A stretch of DNA of 64,000 bases from Verrucomicrobiota bacterium (GTDB lineage: Bacteria > Verrucomicrobiota > Verrucomicrobiia > Verrucomicrobiales > DEV007). The notes under the pieces are model-generated. The model saw nothing but the letters and a program-made list of their open reading frames with translations. It made no database searches and had not been told where the DNA came from. Positions 9,706 to 20,400 of this stretch are shown one piece after another. How positions within the stretch are numbered: position 1 is the first letter of the stretch; each line of letters opens with the position of its first letter. The stretch covers positions 63,493 through 127,492 of the forward strand of contig JAHDID010000005.1 of assembly GCA_020630975.1 (NCBI GenBank), read 5' to 3'. A program made the position numbers and the translations under genes.

Positions 9706-9860
9706 AATGCGGATTTTTTACGGAAAATCGAATTCACGCTTTTCCTCCATTGCCTTAGGCTAAGGTTAGGGATAACTTTCTCGTTTCTTAGAAAAAGCAA
9801 AGAGCGCCTGCCAGCGTCTGCCATCCTCCGCCCTTACCGACACCTGACTCTCTCAACTCG

Positions 9861-10847
9861 ATGCCTTGCTTCTCAGTTAGATCCAGCCGATGGCTTTTTA
9901 GCCTTTTGTTTAGTTTTCTGCTCGCCGCCTCAGCTCAGGCGGGCGATTGGCAGATCGTCACCAAGAGTGGGCGTGAGTATGTATCGGCGCAGAATGTGGC
10001 TAAATTTTACAAGATCGAGAAGCTGTCGAAGAGCGGTAACGACTTCATTTTTCAGCACCCCAGCCTGATCATGAAGTGGACCACAGGCTCGCAGAAGATG
10101 TATGTGAACAACATCCTGTTCAATCTCAGCTTCAGCATCGAGCCGCATGGGGGCGGTGCTCTCATCTCGACGGTCGATCTGGCGAAGCTGATCGATCCGG
10201 TCGTGCGTCCGAGCTTCATCAAAAAGCCGATCATCTTTGATACGGTGGTGGTCGATCCTGGTCATGGCGGCCACGATCCTGGTGCCACAGGTAAGCACGG
10301 TGTGGAGAAAGACTACAATCTCGACCTATCACTGCGGCTAAAGGCGGCGCTGCAGGCTCGGGGTTTCAAAGTGGTGATGACTCGCTCGGATGATCGCTTT
10401 CTCGAGCTGGGGCATCGCGTGGCGATCGCCAATGCGCAGAAACGGTCGATATTCATCAGCATCCATCACAACTCGACCAAGGCCCGCTCTGCCAAGGGCG
10501 TGGAGACATTTGCGCTGCCGCCGCAGGGTACAGCCGCCACCCATGGTAGCAGTCGCTCTGGCTGGTCGACAGCGCTCAGTGGTAATACTCGAGATGCTGA
10601 AAATATCGCCTTAGCCACGGCGGTGCATTCGCACGTGATCAATGATCTAAAGCCTGTCGATCGAGGCATCAAGCGGGCTCGTTTCAACGTGCTCACCGGC
10701 ATCACCAAGCCTGCGATTCTCTACGAGGGCGGCTTCCTCACCAATGCCTCCGAGGCAGCCCTGATTCACGATGCTGCTTACCGCCAGCGCGCGGCGGAGT
10801 CTATCGCCAATGCGGTGGTGAAGTTCAAGAGTGCGGTGGGTCGGTAG
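9861..10847 (+). CDS. N-acetylmuramoyl-L-alanine amidase (Amidase_3)
   Basis: 328 aa zinc amidase that cleaves the MurNAc to L-Ala amide bond in peptidoglycan. A signal peptide (about residues 9-28, ASAQA|GD) sends it to the periplasm. An N-terminal beta-rich domain (about 30-120) is followed by the Amidase_3 fold: DPGHGGHDPGA (first zinc His), EKDYNLDL (zinc Glu), SIHHNS (second zinc His) and YEGGFLTN (catalytic Glu). Stands alone, with TGTACCCTATT repeats upstream. Likely role in septal peptidoglycan splitting or remodelling, like AmiC; exact role not provable here. Confidence 0.92.
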   Translation: MPCFSVRSSRWLFSLLFSFLLAASAQAGDWQIVTKSGREYVSAQNVAKFYKIEKLSKSGNDFIFQHPSLIMKWTTGSQKMYVNNILFNLSFSIEPHGGGALISTVDLAKLIDPVVRPSFIKKPIIFDTVVVDPGHGGHDPGATGKHGVEKDYNLDLSLRLKAALQARGFKVVMTRSDDRFLELGHRVAIANAQKRSIFISIHHNSTKARSAKGVETFALPPQGTAATHGSSRSGWSTALSGNTRDAENIALATAVHSHVINDLKPVDRGIKRARFNVLTGITKPAILYEGGFLTNASEAALIHDAAYRQRAAESIANAVVKFKSAVGR

Positions 10848-10990
10848 TGTTGTTTTCTTCAGCCGTTTTTGGCCCGGTTAGCTATGGGGCAAAAATAAAT
10901 TGAGGTTTTTTAAAAAAGCCTTAGTGTCCGCGCTCCATTAACCAATCGCGGGAGAGGTTTTCTTGCCTCGTCAGTACCGCACCTATACCA

Positions 10991-11686
10991 ATGGCTAAGA
11001 AAAGAAGTAAAAGATACGAGAAGGCCGCCGAGATGGTGGATTCTGAAAAGCAGTACCAGCTGGCAGAGGCCGCCGAGTTGGTGAAGAAATTTCCTGCGCC
11101 TAAGTTCGACCAGAGCGTTACCATCAGCTTCAAGCTGGGTGTCGACCCTCGTCAGTCCGATCAGATGGTCCGTGGCACTTGCCCGCTGCCTCACGGTAGT
11201 GGTAAAGATGTGCGCGTGCTGGTATTCGCTGAGGGCGAGGCAGCGACTGTGGCTAAGAATGCTGGTGCTGAGCACGTAGGCTTCGAGGCGCTCATCAAAG
11301 AGGTCCAGGGTGGCTTCAGCGATTTCGACGTGGTGGTAGCGACTCCTGCTGCGATGTCTGAAGTGCGTAAGCTAGGTAGGCAGCTCGGACCCCGTGGTCT
11401 GATGCCCAATCCTAAGACAGGCACTGTCACCGATGATACGGCTGAGGCAGTGAAGGCGGTGAAGGCTGGTCGTGTCGACTTCAAACTCGACCGCAATGGC
11501 AATGTATCCATCCCTGTTGGTAAGGCGTCTTTCGATGCTGATAAGCTGGTAGACAACACCAAGGCGGTCATCAATGCTGTCGCTGCAGCTCGTCCTGCAT
11601 CTGCCAAAGGTATTTTCCTAGAGTCCGGCACTCTCGCCGGCACCATGACACCTGGAGTGAAAGTAGACATCTCCGAGTGGCGATAA
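10991..11686 (+). CDS. rplA: 50S ribosomal protein L1
   Basis: 231 aa, full length for L1, with the conserved block GPRGLMPNPKTGTVT near residue 140. L1 forms the L1 stalk of the 50S subunit and guides exit of deacylated tRNA. First gene of the rplA-rplJ-rplL-rpoB-rpoC cluster. The usual upstream neighbours rplK, nusG and secE are not present: the preceding gene is an amidase. No Shine-Dalgarno is visible in the pyrimidine-rich bases before the ATG. Confidence 0.97.
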   Translation: MAKKRSKRYEKAAEMVDSEKQYQLAEAAELVKKFPAPKFDQSVTISFKLGVDPRQSDQMVRGTCPLPHGSGKDVRVLVFAEGEAATVAKNAGAEHVGFEALIKEVQGGFSDFDVVVATPAAMSEVRKLGRQLGPRGLMPNPKTGTVTDDTAEAVKAVKAGRVDFKLDRNGNVSIPVGKASFDADKLVDNTKAVINAVAAARPASAKGIFLESGTLAGTMTPGVKVDISEWR

Positions 11687-11723
11687 CCTGAACTGAACGT
11701 AAAAACGAACCGAAAAAACTGAG

Positions 11724-12236
11724 ATGAAAGAAGTTAAACAAGTCATCATCGACGGCATCGTTGAGAAGATCAATGACTCGCCATTCATGCTCATCTGCGA
11801 CTACGGCGGCATGACCGTGCCTAAGTTCGAAGAGGTGCGCACAAAGCTGGCTGAGACAGGTGCAAAATTCTCCGTTGCTAAGAACTCATTCGTGAAGCGT
11901 GCGTCTGCCGATGCATCGCTTCCAGAGGAGTTGGCAGAATTCCTCAAAGGACAGACCGCAGTCGTGACTGGTGAGTCCGATGTGTGTGCTGCTGCCAAGA
12001 TCATCAAGGAAGCCGGTAAGGGCGATGTGCCACCACAGGTGCGCGCAGGTGTGCTCGACGGTGAATTCCTCGATGCGGCAAAGGTAAAGGCGCTCGCAGA
12101 CCTTCCATCCAAGGAAGTGCTCCAGGCGACTCTCCTCGGTATGCTCAACCAGCCTGCGCAGAAGCTGGCTACTGTGCTCAACGAGCCTGGTGCTGGTCTG
12201 GCTCGCGTGCTCGCTGCCAAGCAGGAGCAGGGCTAA
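11724..12236 (+). CDS. rplJ: 50S ribosomal protein L10
   Basis: 170 aa, normal length for L10. N-terminal RNA-binding domain with the FSVAKNSFVKRA segment and C-terminal helices that bind L7/L12 dimers (EPGAGLARVLAAK). Anchors the L7/L12 stalk to 23S rRNA. Thirty-seven bases after rplA. The 160-base spacer before rplL is GC-rich and may contain a control or processing element, but no structure can be assigned with certainty. Confidence 0.97.
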   Translation: MKEVKQVIIDGIVEKINDSPFMLICDYGGMTVPKFEEVRTKLAETGAKFSVAKNSFVKRASADASLPEELAEFLKGQTAVVTGESDVCAAAKIIKEAGKGDVPPQVRAGVLDGEFLDAAKVKALADLPSKEVLQATLLGMLNQPAQKLATVLNEPGAGLARVLAAKQEQG

Positions 12237-12396
12237 TCCCAAGCAACAAAAACACTTTTGGTGGGGCTGCCGATTTCGGTGGTCCTGCTAGAAACCTAGA
12301 AATAGATAAACAACTAACCGGGTTCCTTGCCGGTGGCCGAGCACGGCGACTTAATTGATCGGAGGCTTTCGATCGCGGCGACACCCATCTAAAAAC

Positions 12397-12777
12397 ATGG
12401 CTGATATAGCAAAAATCGTAGACGAACTAAGTGGTCTGACTGTCCTTGAGGTAGCAGATCTTGTGAAAGAGCTCGAAGAGAAGTGGGGCGTGAGCGCCGC
12501 AGCTCCAGCAGCAGTAGCTGTCGCAGCACCTGCAGGTGGTGATGGTGGTGGTGCTGAGGAGAAGGATTCCTTCGACGTGATGCTGACTGGTGACGGTGGT
12601 AAGAAGATCGCTGTGATTAAGGCGGTTCGCGAAGTTGTGCCTGGCCTTGGTCTTGCCGACGCTAAGAAGCTCGTTGAGGGCGCACCTGTAGCAGTCAAAG
12701 AGGGTGCTACTAAGGACGAAGCTGAGGAGATCAAAGGCAAGCTTGAAGAAGCTGGTGCCTCTGTCGAGCTTAAGTAA
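12397..12777 (+). CDS. rplL: 50S ribosomal protein L7/L12
   Basis: 126 aa from ATG 12397 (MADIAK start, as expected for the family; an in-frame TTG at 12355 is unlikely). N-terminal dimerisation helix, Ala/Gly-rich hinge (about residues 38-62), C-terminal domain with [11 protein letters not shown] and [12 protein letters not shown]. Recruits translational GTPases. No Shine-Dalgarno precedes it. Followed by a strong terminator. Confidence 0.97.
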   Translation: MADIAKIVDELSGLTVLEVADLVKELEEKWGVSAAAPAAVAVAAPAGGDGGGAEEKDSFDVMLTGDGGKKIAVIKAVREVVPGLGLADAKKLVEGAPVAVKEGATKDEAEEIKGKLEEAGASVELK

Positions 12778-12826
12778 TCGAGTCTTTCGAAGCCAGTTTC
12801 TGGTTTCAGAATTCTTTTAGTAAAAG

Positions 12827-12867
12827 CCGTGCCCGAGTTCGCTCAGGCACGGTTTTTTGTTTTTTTA
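12827..12867 (+). terminator. Rho-independent terminator after rplL
   Basis: Stem CCGTGCC / GGCACGG, one mismatch, then GAG / CTC closed by a TTCG loop, followed by a T-rich run. It separates ribosomal-protein transcription from rpoBC, at least partly. Confidence 0.88.
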
Positions 12868-12920
12868 GCTTTGCGCCCCGCCTTCTGATATCGACTCAGA
12901 AACAGATGCGAGGGGCGAAT

Positions 12921-13016
12921 GGGTTTGGGCTAGTGTGGCGGCGAGCGCCTAGCGAGTGGAGCTTCATCGTGCTGGGGCATTGGCTCTGGCGTTCGCCGCC
13001 ACACTAGCCAAGCCCC
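12921..13016. repeat. Long imperfect inverted repeat (possible transcript hairpin or MITE-like relic)
   Basis: Arm 12921-12949 and arm 12988-13016 are reverse complements. The core GGCTAGTGTGGCGGCGA matches exactly and the total arm is about 29 bases with few mismatches, around a 38-base loop. No clear target-site duplication is seen. An open frame crosses it but looks like chance coding. Confidence 0.7.
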
Positions 13017-13173
13017 TGGCTGAGCCGAGGCTGTTGGCGAAAAAAAATTCGTCCGGCCGATTGGGTGAAAAAACCTCGAAAAATCGCGCGATACGCTACA
13101 AATACCGAGCTAAGCGCCATCTAGCTCCAACAGCTATCCCTGCCGAATCAAGAAAAAAATAAAAGAAAAAGTG

Positions 13174-13201
13174 TTGCTTTTCACTAATAAGTGGATATAA
13201 G
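13174..13201 (+). promoter_or_regulatory. Candidate sigma70-type promoter for rpoBC
   Basis: TTGCTT (13174-13179), a 16-base spacer and TATAAG (13196-13201), in AT-rich sequence just after the large inverted repeat. If used, the mRNA leader before rpoB would be roughly 325 nt. Confidence 0.45.
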
Positions 13202-13533
13202 CATCGTTCGAAGGCGGTCAAGCGGATTTCGTGCTCTGTTTATTTTGAGATAAGCAGAGTTCGGCATCTGAAAAGGCAGGGTAAATTTTGAGATTTTTTG
13301 ATTGTGAGATCCACAACAGGGCGAAGCTCTGCTGTGGCTTCATCGTCTAAAATTTCGTGTGAGTTGTAGGCTCAGTTTTCCGTGGCTTGGAAGCTACCGC
13401 AGTAGTTGAGGTCCGCCCGTCGCCTCGATTGCGAAATATACCCGAATACCTCCATACCCTGTATCCAGTTTCAGTCAAGTCACCACCACCACTCAGCGCA
13501 CTCTTCACCAAGCATCAGCTTTTATCCCATACT
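13202..13533 (+). other. Long rpoB leader region with hairpin
   Basis: About 330 bases with no gene. A hairpin at 13312-13338 has arms CCACAACAG and CTGCTGTGG (eight pairs, one mismatch, nine-base loop). No known riboswitch or L10/L1 target is recognised. Could hold autogenous control of rpoBC. Confidence 0.4.
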
Positions 13534-16500
13534 ATGGCAGCAGCAAACCAACCAATCGAGCGAAAGTACTTCGGAAAGATCGAGGAAGCTATCGAGACTC
13601 CTAATCTTATAGAGGTGCAACTGGACTCTTACAAGGAGTTTTTGCAACAGGACATCCCACCCAAGGATAGAAAGCCGATCGGGCTGGATGCTGTTTTTCG
13701 CGAGGTCTTCCCAATCGATAGCTATGACGAGAAGTTCACTCTCGACTATGTGAAGTACGAAGTCGGCGAGCCAAAGCTGACCGCTCTCGAGTCTCTGCGC
13801 GATGGCGAGACTTTCAGCGCGCCACTGTATGTTACTTTCTCTCTCACCGACGAGTCCGGCACCAAAGAAGAGCGCGTCTATATGGGCGAGCTGCCGCTGA
13901 TGACTCAGCGCGGTACTTTCGTGATCAATGGAGCTGAGCGTGTCGTGGTGAGCCAGCTGCACCGTTCACCAGGTGTCTGCTTCGAGACCAATCAGCACCT
14001 CAATGGTAAGATCCTTTACGGTTTTCGCATCATTCCAGATCGCGGTTCCTGGATGGAGGTTCAGTTCGACATCAATGATCTGTTGTACGTCTACCTCGAC
14101 CGCCGCCGTCGTCGTAGAAAGTTCCTCGCTACCACTTTCCTGCGTGCCATCGGTTTCCCGACCGACCGCGATATCATCAATCAGTTCTACGACATCGAGA
14201 AGCTTAAGGTCGACTCCAACATGGACGAGGCGATCCTAGCGACCAAGGTGGTGTTTGAGGACGTTTTGGACGGAGACGTGATCGTCGCCAAGGCATACGA
14301 GCCGCTGACTCTCGCGGTGATCGCGCAGATCGAGGCTCTCGGCATCAAGTCGCTCGACGTGGTGAATGCGACTCACGACGACCTGCTGATCAAGTCGCTC
14401 AAGAAAGACCCAGCTGAGGACGAGGAGGAAGCGCTGAAGGATATCTACCGTCGTCTGCGCCCTGGTGATCCGCCTACTGTGGCCAATGCACGTGCTCTGC
14501 TGAAGCGCCTGTTCTTCGATCCGAAGAAATACGATCTGACTCGCGTCGGTCGCTACAAGATCAACCAGAAGCTCGGCCTGAAGATCGATGAGGAGACTCG
14601 CGTGGTGACTCCAGAGGACTTCCTAGCCTGTATGCACTACCTGCTCAGCCTGCGTGCTGGCGAGGGTGTGCTCGACGATATCGACCACCTCGGTAGCCGT
14701 CGTATCCGTGCAGTCGGTGAGCTACTCGGTAATCAGTGTCGCGTCGGTCTCGCTAGGACTGAGCGCCTCGTCAAAGAGCGCATGACTCTTTTCGATGTGA
14801 ATCTCGATGGCATGACTCCATCGAAGCTGGTCAACCCTAAGGCACTCGCTGCTGTGGTGCGCGACTTCTTCGGTCGTTCGCAGCTGTCGCAGTTCATGGA
14901 CCAGATCAACCCACTGTCTGAGCTCACTCACAAACGCCGTCTCTCGGCTCTCGGACCTGGTGGTCTGAACCGTGATCGTGCGGGATTCGAGGTGCGAGAC
15001 GTGCACCCATCTCACTACGGTCGTATCTGCCCGATTGAGACTCCGGAGGGTCCAAACATCGGTCTGATCAATTCGATGAGCTGTTTCGCTCGTATCAATG
15101 AATACGGCTTCATCGAGACACCATATCGCAAAATCACTAACGGTGCCGTCAGCAAGAAGATCGAATACCTCACTGCTGACCAAGAGGAAAGCTACCTGAT
15201 CGCTCAGGCGAATAACCCGATCGATGACAAGGGTAACTTCCTGACCGAGCAGATCACCGTGCGTCACCTAGGTGACTTCATCGAGGTGCCTCCGACTGAG
15301 GCAGCTTACATGGATGTCTCGCCAAAGCAGCTAGTGTCTGTAGCGTCTTCACTCATTCCATTCCTCGAGCACGATGATGCGAACCGAGCTCTTATGGGAT
15401 CGAACATGCAACGCCAGGGTGTGCCATTGCTCGTCTCTGACTCGCCGTATATCGGCACCGGTATGGAGGCCAAAGTCGCTCGCGACTCTCGCGCCGTGGT
15501 GGTAGCAGAGGGCAGTGGTAAAGTGGCTGCTGCGACTGCAGAGGTCATCGTGACATCCGAGGATGGCGAGCTACCATGCTCCGAGGCACAGTTCCTGACC
15601 AATCCGCACAAGATCAAGACCGACGCCAAGAAAGGTATCTACTGCTACCCGCTGCGTAAGTTCATGCGCTCGAATGCAGGCACCTGTATTAACCAGCGTC
15701 CGATCGTAAAGCGTGGTGAAAAAATCAAGGCAGGTCAGGTCATCGCCGATGGTCCTAACACCGAGCACGGCGAGCTGGCTCTCGGCCGAAATGTGCTGGT
15801 GGCGTTCATGCCATGGAATGGATATAACTTCGAGGATGCGATCGTCATCTCCGAGCGCATCGTGAAGGAAGATGTCTACACATCGATCCACATCGATGAG
15901 TTCAACATCAACGCTCGTGACACCAAGCTCGGGCCCGAGGAGATCACTCGCGATATCCCGAACGTAGGTGAGGAAGCCCTGCGCAACCTAGGTCCAGACG
16001 GTGTCATCCGTGTCGGTGCAGAGGTCAAGCCTGGTGACATTCTGGTCGGTAAGATCACACCTAAGAGCGAGACCGAGCTAGCTCCAGAGGAGCGCCTGCT
16101 GCGCGCGATCTTTGGTGAAAAGGCGGCAGACGTGAAGGACACCTCTCTGCGCGTGCCATCCGGCTGTATCGGTATCGTCATGGATGTGCGCGTATCCTCG
16201 CGCAACTCTTCTTCGAAAGAGAAACTCGATCCGAAAGAGGAAGAAAAGCAGAAGCGCCAGATCATCGAGGAGCACCGCCGCCGTTATGAGGAGCTCACCG
16301 AGCAGCTTACTGATAAGCTGTCCGACATCCTCCTCGGCGAGAAAGTGCCTCTCGATGTGGTCAATGGCCGCTCAGGCGAGATCATCATCCCGGCGAACAA
16401 GAAGATCACCAAGACTCTTCTCCGCAAGCTGGCCGAGAGCTATGCCGACATCGAGATCGATCCGAGCCCGATTCGCAACAAGATCCTCGACATCGTCGGT

Positions 16501-17379
16501 TCCTACGAGAATAAGTTCTCCGACATCGACATGGAGCGGGAGCGTCAGTTGGACCGTATCGAGTCCGGCGACGATGGTGCTGAGTCTGGTGTGATCAAAG
16601 AGGTGAAAGTCTACGTCGCCAAGAAGCGTAAGCTCTCCGTCGGTGATAAGATGGCTGGCCGCCACGGTAACAAAGGTGTGGTCGCTACTATCGTGCCAGA
16701 GGAGGACATGCCTTTCCTCGACGACGGTACACCTATCGATATCTGTCTAAACCCACTCGGCGTGCCTTCTCGAATGAACGTCGGGCAGGTGCTGGAGACT
16801 CACCTCGGTGTGGCTGCGCGCACGCTCGGCTTCAAGGTGGCTACCCCAGTATTCGACGGTATCCCAGAGAATCTGATCCAGGGCTACCTGAAGGAAGCCA
16901 ACGAGAAGAAATCGTGGATCGGTCTGAATGGTAAATCCCAGCTCTACGATGGCCGCACAGGCGAGCCATACTACCAGCCTATCGTGGTCGGCGTGATCTA
17001 CATGCTCAAGCTCGGTCACCTCGTGCAGGACAAGATCCACGCACGTGCGGTCGGTCCATACTCGCTCGTCACCCAGCAGCCGCTCGGTGGTAAGGCCCAA
17101 TACGGTGGTCAGCGATTCGGTGAGATGGAGGTGTGGGCACTCGAGGCCTACGGTGCAGCCTACACGCTGCAGGAGCTACTCACTGTGAAGTCTGACGATG
17201 TCCAAGGCCGAACCAGAATTTACGAGTCCATCGTGAAGGGTGATAACACACTCGACGCTGGCACACCGGAGTCTTTCAACGTGTTGATCAAAGAGATGCA
17301 GTCTCTCGGTCTCGACGTGCAAGTCGGCGGTGGTCAGAAATCCGAAGCAGATATTCTCACAGAGAGCCTCGGTGCTTAA
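13534..17379 (+). CDS. rpoB: DNA-directed RNA polymerase subunit beta
   Basis: 1281 aa from ATG 13534; the frame is open further upstream from a TTG at 13387, but MAAANQPIERKYFGK is the natural N-terminus. All beta regions are present, including the rifampicin-pocket region (SQFMDQINPLSELTHKRR), the GGLNRDRAGFEVRDVH block, the catalytic-region AGRHGNKGVV and the C-terminal GGQRFGEMEVWALEAYGA. Together with rpoC it forms the catalytic core of RNA polymerase. No Shine-Dalgarno; 59 bases separate it from rpoC. Confidence 0.98.
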   Translation: MAAANQPIERKYFGKIEEAIETPNLIEVQLDSYKEFLQQDIPPKDRKPIGLDAVFREVFPIDSYDEKFTLDYVKYEVGEPKLTALESLRDGETFSAPLYVTFSLTDESGTKEERVYMGELPLMTQRGTFVINGAERVVVSQLHRSPGVCFETNQHLNGKILYGFRIIPDRGSWMEVQFDINDLLYVYLDRRRRRRKFLATTFLRAIGFPTDRDIINQFYDIEKLKVDSNMDEAILATKVVFEDVLDGDVIVAKAYEPLTLAVIAQIEALGIKSLDVVNATHDDLLIKSLKKDPAEDEEEALKDIYRRLRPGDPPTVANARALLKRLFFDPKKYDLTRVGRYKINQKLGLKIDEETRVVTPEDFLACMHYLLSLRAGEGVLDDIDHLGSRRIRAVGELLGNQCRVGLARTERLVKERMTLFDVNLDGMTPSKLVNPKALAAVVRDFFGRSQLSQFMDQINPLSELTHKRRLSALGPGGLNRDRAGFEVRDVHPSHYGRICPIETPEGPNIGLINSMSCFARINEYGFIETPYRKITNGAVSKKIEYLTADQEESYLIAQANNPIDDKGNFLTEQITVRHLGDFIEVPPTEAAYMDVSPKQLVSVASSLIPFLEHDDANRALMGSNMQRQGVPLLVSDSPYIGTGMEAKVARDSRAVVVAEGSGKVAAATAEVIVTSEDGELPCSEAQFLTNPHKIKTDAKKGIYCYPLRKFMRSNAGTCINQRPIVKRGEKIKAGQVIADGPNTEHGELALGRNVLVAFMPWNGYNFEDAIVISERIVKEDVYTSIHIDEFNINARDTKLGPEEITRDIPNVGEEALRNLGPDGVIRVGAEVKPGDILVGKITPKSETELAPEERLLRAIFGEKAADVKDTSLRVPSGCIGIVMDVRVSSRNSSSKEKLDPKEEEKQKRQIIEEHRRRYEELTEQLTDKLSDILLGEKVPLDVVNGRSGEIIIPANKKITKTLLRKLAESYADIEIDPSPIRNKILDIVGSYENKFSDIDMERERQLDRIESGDDGAESGVIKEVKVYVAKKRKLSVGDKMAGRHGNKGVVATIVPEEDMPFLDDGTPIDICLNPLGVPSRMNVGQVLETHLGVAARTLGFKVATPVFDGIPENLIQGYLKEANEKKSWIGLNGKSQLYDGRTGEPYYQPIVVGVIYMLKLGHLVQDKIHARAVGPYSLVTQQPLGGKAQYGGQRFGEMEVWALEAYGAAYTLQELLTVKSDDVQGRTRIYESIVKGDNTLDAGTPESFNVLIKEMQSLGLDVQVGGGQKSEADILTESLGA

Positions 17380-17438
17380 TAAAAACCAAGCAGTATTCTT
17401 TAGTTTCTTTTCTTCTTAATCCTTAGCCAGCAGCAGTC

Positions 17439-20400
17439 GTGTCTATACCATCTCTTAGTTCAGAAAGTCACTTGGACGAAATCTTCGGTCTTGAGCGCAA
17501 GTCCGACAGTTTCGACCATGTGAGAATCACCGTGGCCGATCCCGATACCATCCGTAAATGGAGTCGTGGAGAGGTGAAAAACCCCGAGACCATCAACTAC
17601 CGGACATTCAAGCCGGAGAAAGGCGGTCTCTTCTGCGAGCGTATCTTCGGTCCTACTAAAGACTGGGAGTGTGCCTGTGGTAAATTCAAGCGCATCAAGC
17701 ACAAGGGCACCGTATGTGATCGCTGCGGTGTGGAGGTGACTCTCAGCCGTGTGCGTCGCGAGCGCATGGGCCACATCGAGCTAGCTGTGCCAGTGTCGCA
17801 CATCTGGTTTTACAAGTGTATGCCATCTCGTCTCGGTCTCGTGCTCGATATGAGTGCGCGCCAGCTAGAGCGTGTCATCTACTACGAGGACTACATCGTC
17901 ATCGATCCTGGTACGACTCCACTGGAGCAGTGCCAGCTACTGACCGAGCTCGAGTACCGCGATGCTCAGGAGGAGTATGGTGAGAATAGCTTCCAGGCAG
18001 GTATGGGTGCCGAGGCTGTGCGCGATCTACTCGCTCGCACCGACCTCGTCGCAGTCGCTGAGGAGCTCGTAGCTGCTATGGGCAAGACTCGCTCCAAGCA
18101 GGTGCGTAAGAAGCTGGCCAAGCGTCTCAAGCTGGTCCAGGGCTTCCACACCTCAAACACTCGTCCCGAGTGGATGATCCTCGAGGTGCTGCCTGTCATC
18201 CCACCAGATCTGCGTCCTCTCGTGCCGCTAGAGGGTGGTCGCTTCGCGACATCTGACCTGAACGATCTCTACCGTCGCGTGATCAACCGTAACAACCGTC
18301 TGAAGAACCTGCTGCAGCTGAAGACGCCAGACGTGATCATCCGCAATGAGAAGCGCATGCTCCAGGAGGCTGTCGATGCTCTCTTCGACAATGGCCGCCA
18401 CGGCCGTGCGGTGACTGGCGCTGGCAACCGTGCGCTCAAGTCGCTCTCCGACATGCTCAAGGGTAAGGGCGGTCGCTTCCGTCAGAACCTACTCGGTAAG
18501 CGAGTCGACTACTCTGGTCGTTCTGTGATCGTCATCGGTCCAGATCTGAAGCTGCACCAGTGCGGTCTGCCGAAGAAGATGGCTCTCGTGTTGTTCGAGC
18601 CATTCATCATCCGCCGTCTCAAGGAGATGGGCTACGTGCACACCGTGCGCTCGGCCAAGAAGCTGATCGAGCGCAAGACTCCAGAGGTCTGGGATATCCT
18701 CGAAGAGGTGACCAAAGGCCACCCTGTCATGCTCAACCGTGCGCCTACCCTGCACCGTCTGTCGATCCAGGCATTCGAGCCAGTGCTGATCGAGGGTAAT
18801 GCGATCCGTGTGCACCCACTGGTGTGTACTGCGTATAACGCTGACTTCGATGGTGACCAGATGGCGGTGCACGTGCCGCTCTCGATCGAGGCGCAGATGG
18901 AGGCGCGCATGCTCATGCTTGCTCCGAACAACGTCTTCACCCCATCGAGTGGTAAGCCGATCACGACTCCATCGCAGGATATTACCTTGGGTTGTTACTT
19001 CCTGACCTATTGCCGTAAGATCGAGCTACTCAAAGAAGAGGATGTCCGCACGCTGCCATTGTTTGCAGATACCTCAGAGGTCGAGTTTGCTGTGGCCAAC
19101 CGTGGTATCGGTATCCACCAGCCGATTCGTCTGCGCAATCCAGACTTCGGCACCGAGGGGCGTCCATTCGGCAATATCGAGGACAGAGTCATCGTCACCA
19201 CTGCTGGCCGTGTCCGCTTCAATGAGATCTGGCCTGAGGGGCTAGGTTTCGTCAATGAGAACGCTGGCAAGAAGCAGCTGTCGAACATCATTTGGCGTTG
19301 CTACCAGGTGGCTGGACAGAAAGGTACTGTCGAATCTCTCGACCTACTCAAGTCTCTCGGTTTCAAAGAGGCGGGTCGCTCGGGTGTGTCTGTGGGTATC
19401 TTCGACATGATGATCCCAGATGAGAAGGGCGAGAAGCTCGACTCCGCTTTCGCAGAGGTCCACAAGGCCAACGAAAACTACCGCTCCGGTATCATTACCA
19501 ACAAAGAGCGCTACAACCAAGTGGTCGATATCTGGACGCACGCTGGTGATGAGATCACTAAGGATCTATTCCGCACCATCGAGCACAATGCGGGCGAGGA
19601 CCTACCGTCGCCTCTGTTCATGATGGTCGACTCTGGTGCTCGTGGTAACCGCCAGCAGATCAAGCAGCTCTCAGGTATGCGTGGTCTGATGGCCAAGCCG
19701 AGTGGTGAGATCATTGAGCGTCCGATCACGTCGAACTTCCGTGAAGGTCTGTCCGTGTTGGAATACTTCATCTCCACACACGGTGCTCGTAAGGGTCTGG
19801 CCGATACCGCTCTGAAGACAGCGGACTCCGGATACATGACTCGTAAGCTGGTCGACGTGGCGCAGGATGTCATCATCACCATGCAGGACTGCGGTACCAA
19901 TAATGGTATCACCGTGCAGGCCATCTACGAGGGGGACGAGGAGGTCGTCGACCTGAAGACTCGTATCTACGGTCGTGTCGCAGCGGAGAAAGTCGTCAAC
20001 GGTGGCGATACTCTCGTCAAGCCTGGCGATATGATCGACGAAGCGATCGCGCTGAAACTGCACAACATCGGTCATCCGAAGCTCAAGATCCGCTCCGTGC
20101 TCACTTGTGAGGCGCGCCGTGGTTGTTGTGCGATGTGCTACGGCATGCACCTGGCGTCAAACGTCATGGCCAAGGTCGGTGAGGCTGTCGGTATCATCGC
20201 GGCACAGTCGATCGGTGAGCCGGGCACCCAGCTGACTATGCGTACCTTCCACGTGGGTGGTGTCGCATCGCAGACATTCACACAGCCGATCCGTAAGGCG
20301 AAGGAGAAGGGCACAGTCCACTTCAACAACTTCCGCTCGGTAGAGACTCCGGATGGTACTTTCGTTGCCCTGAGTAAGGATGGAACCGTCTCGATCCACG

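Noticed and set aside
12956-13162. Small gene in the rplL-rpoB gap
   Set aside because: It runs across the long inverted repeat, has no ribosome-binding site and shows no protein-like pattern.
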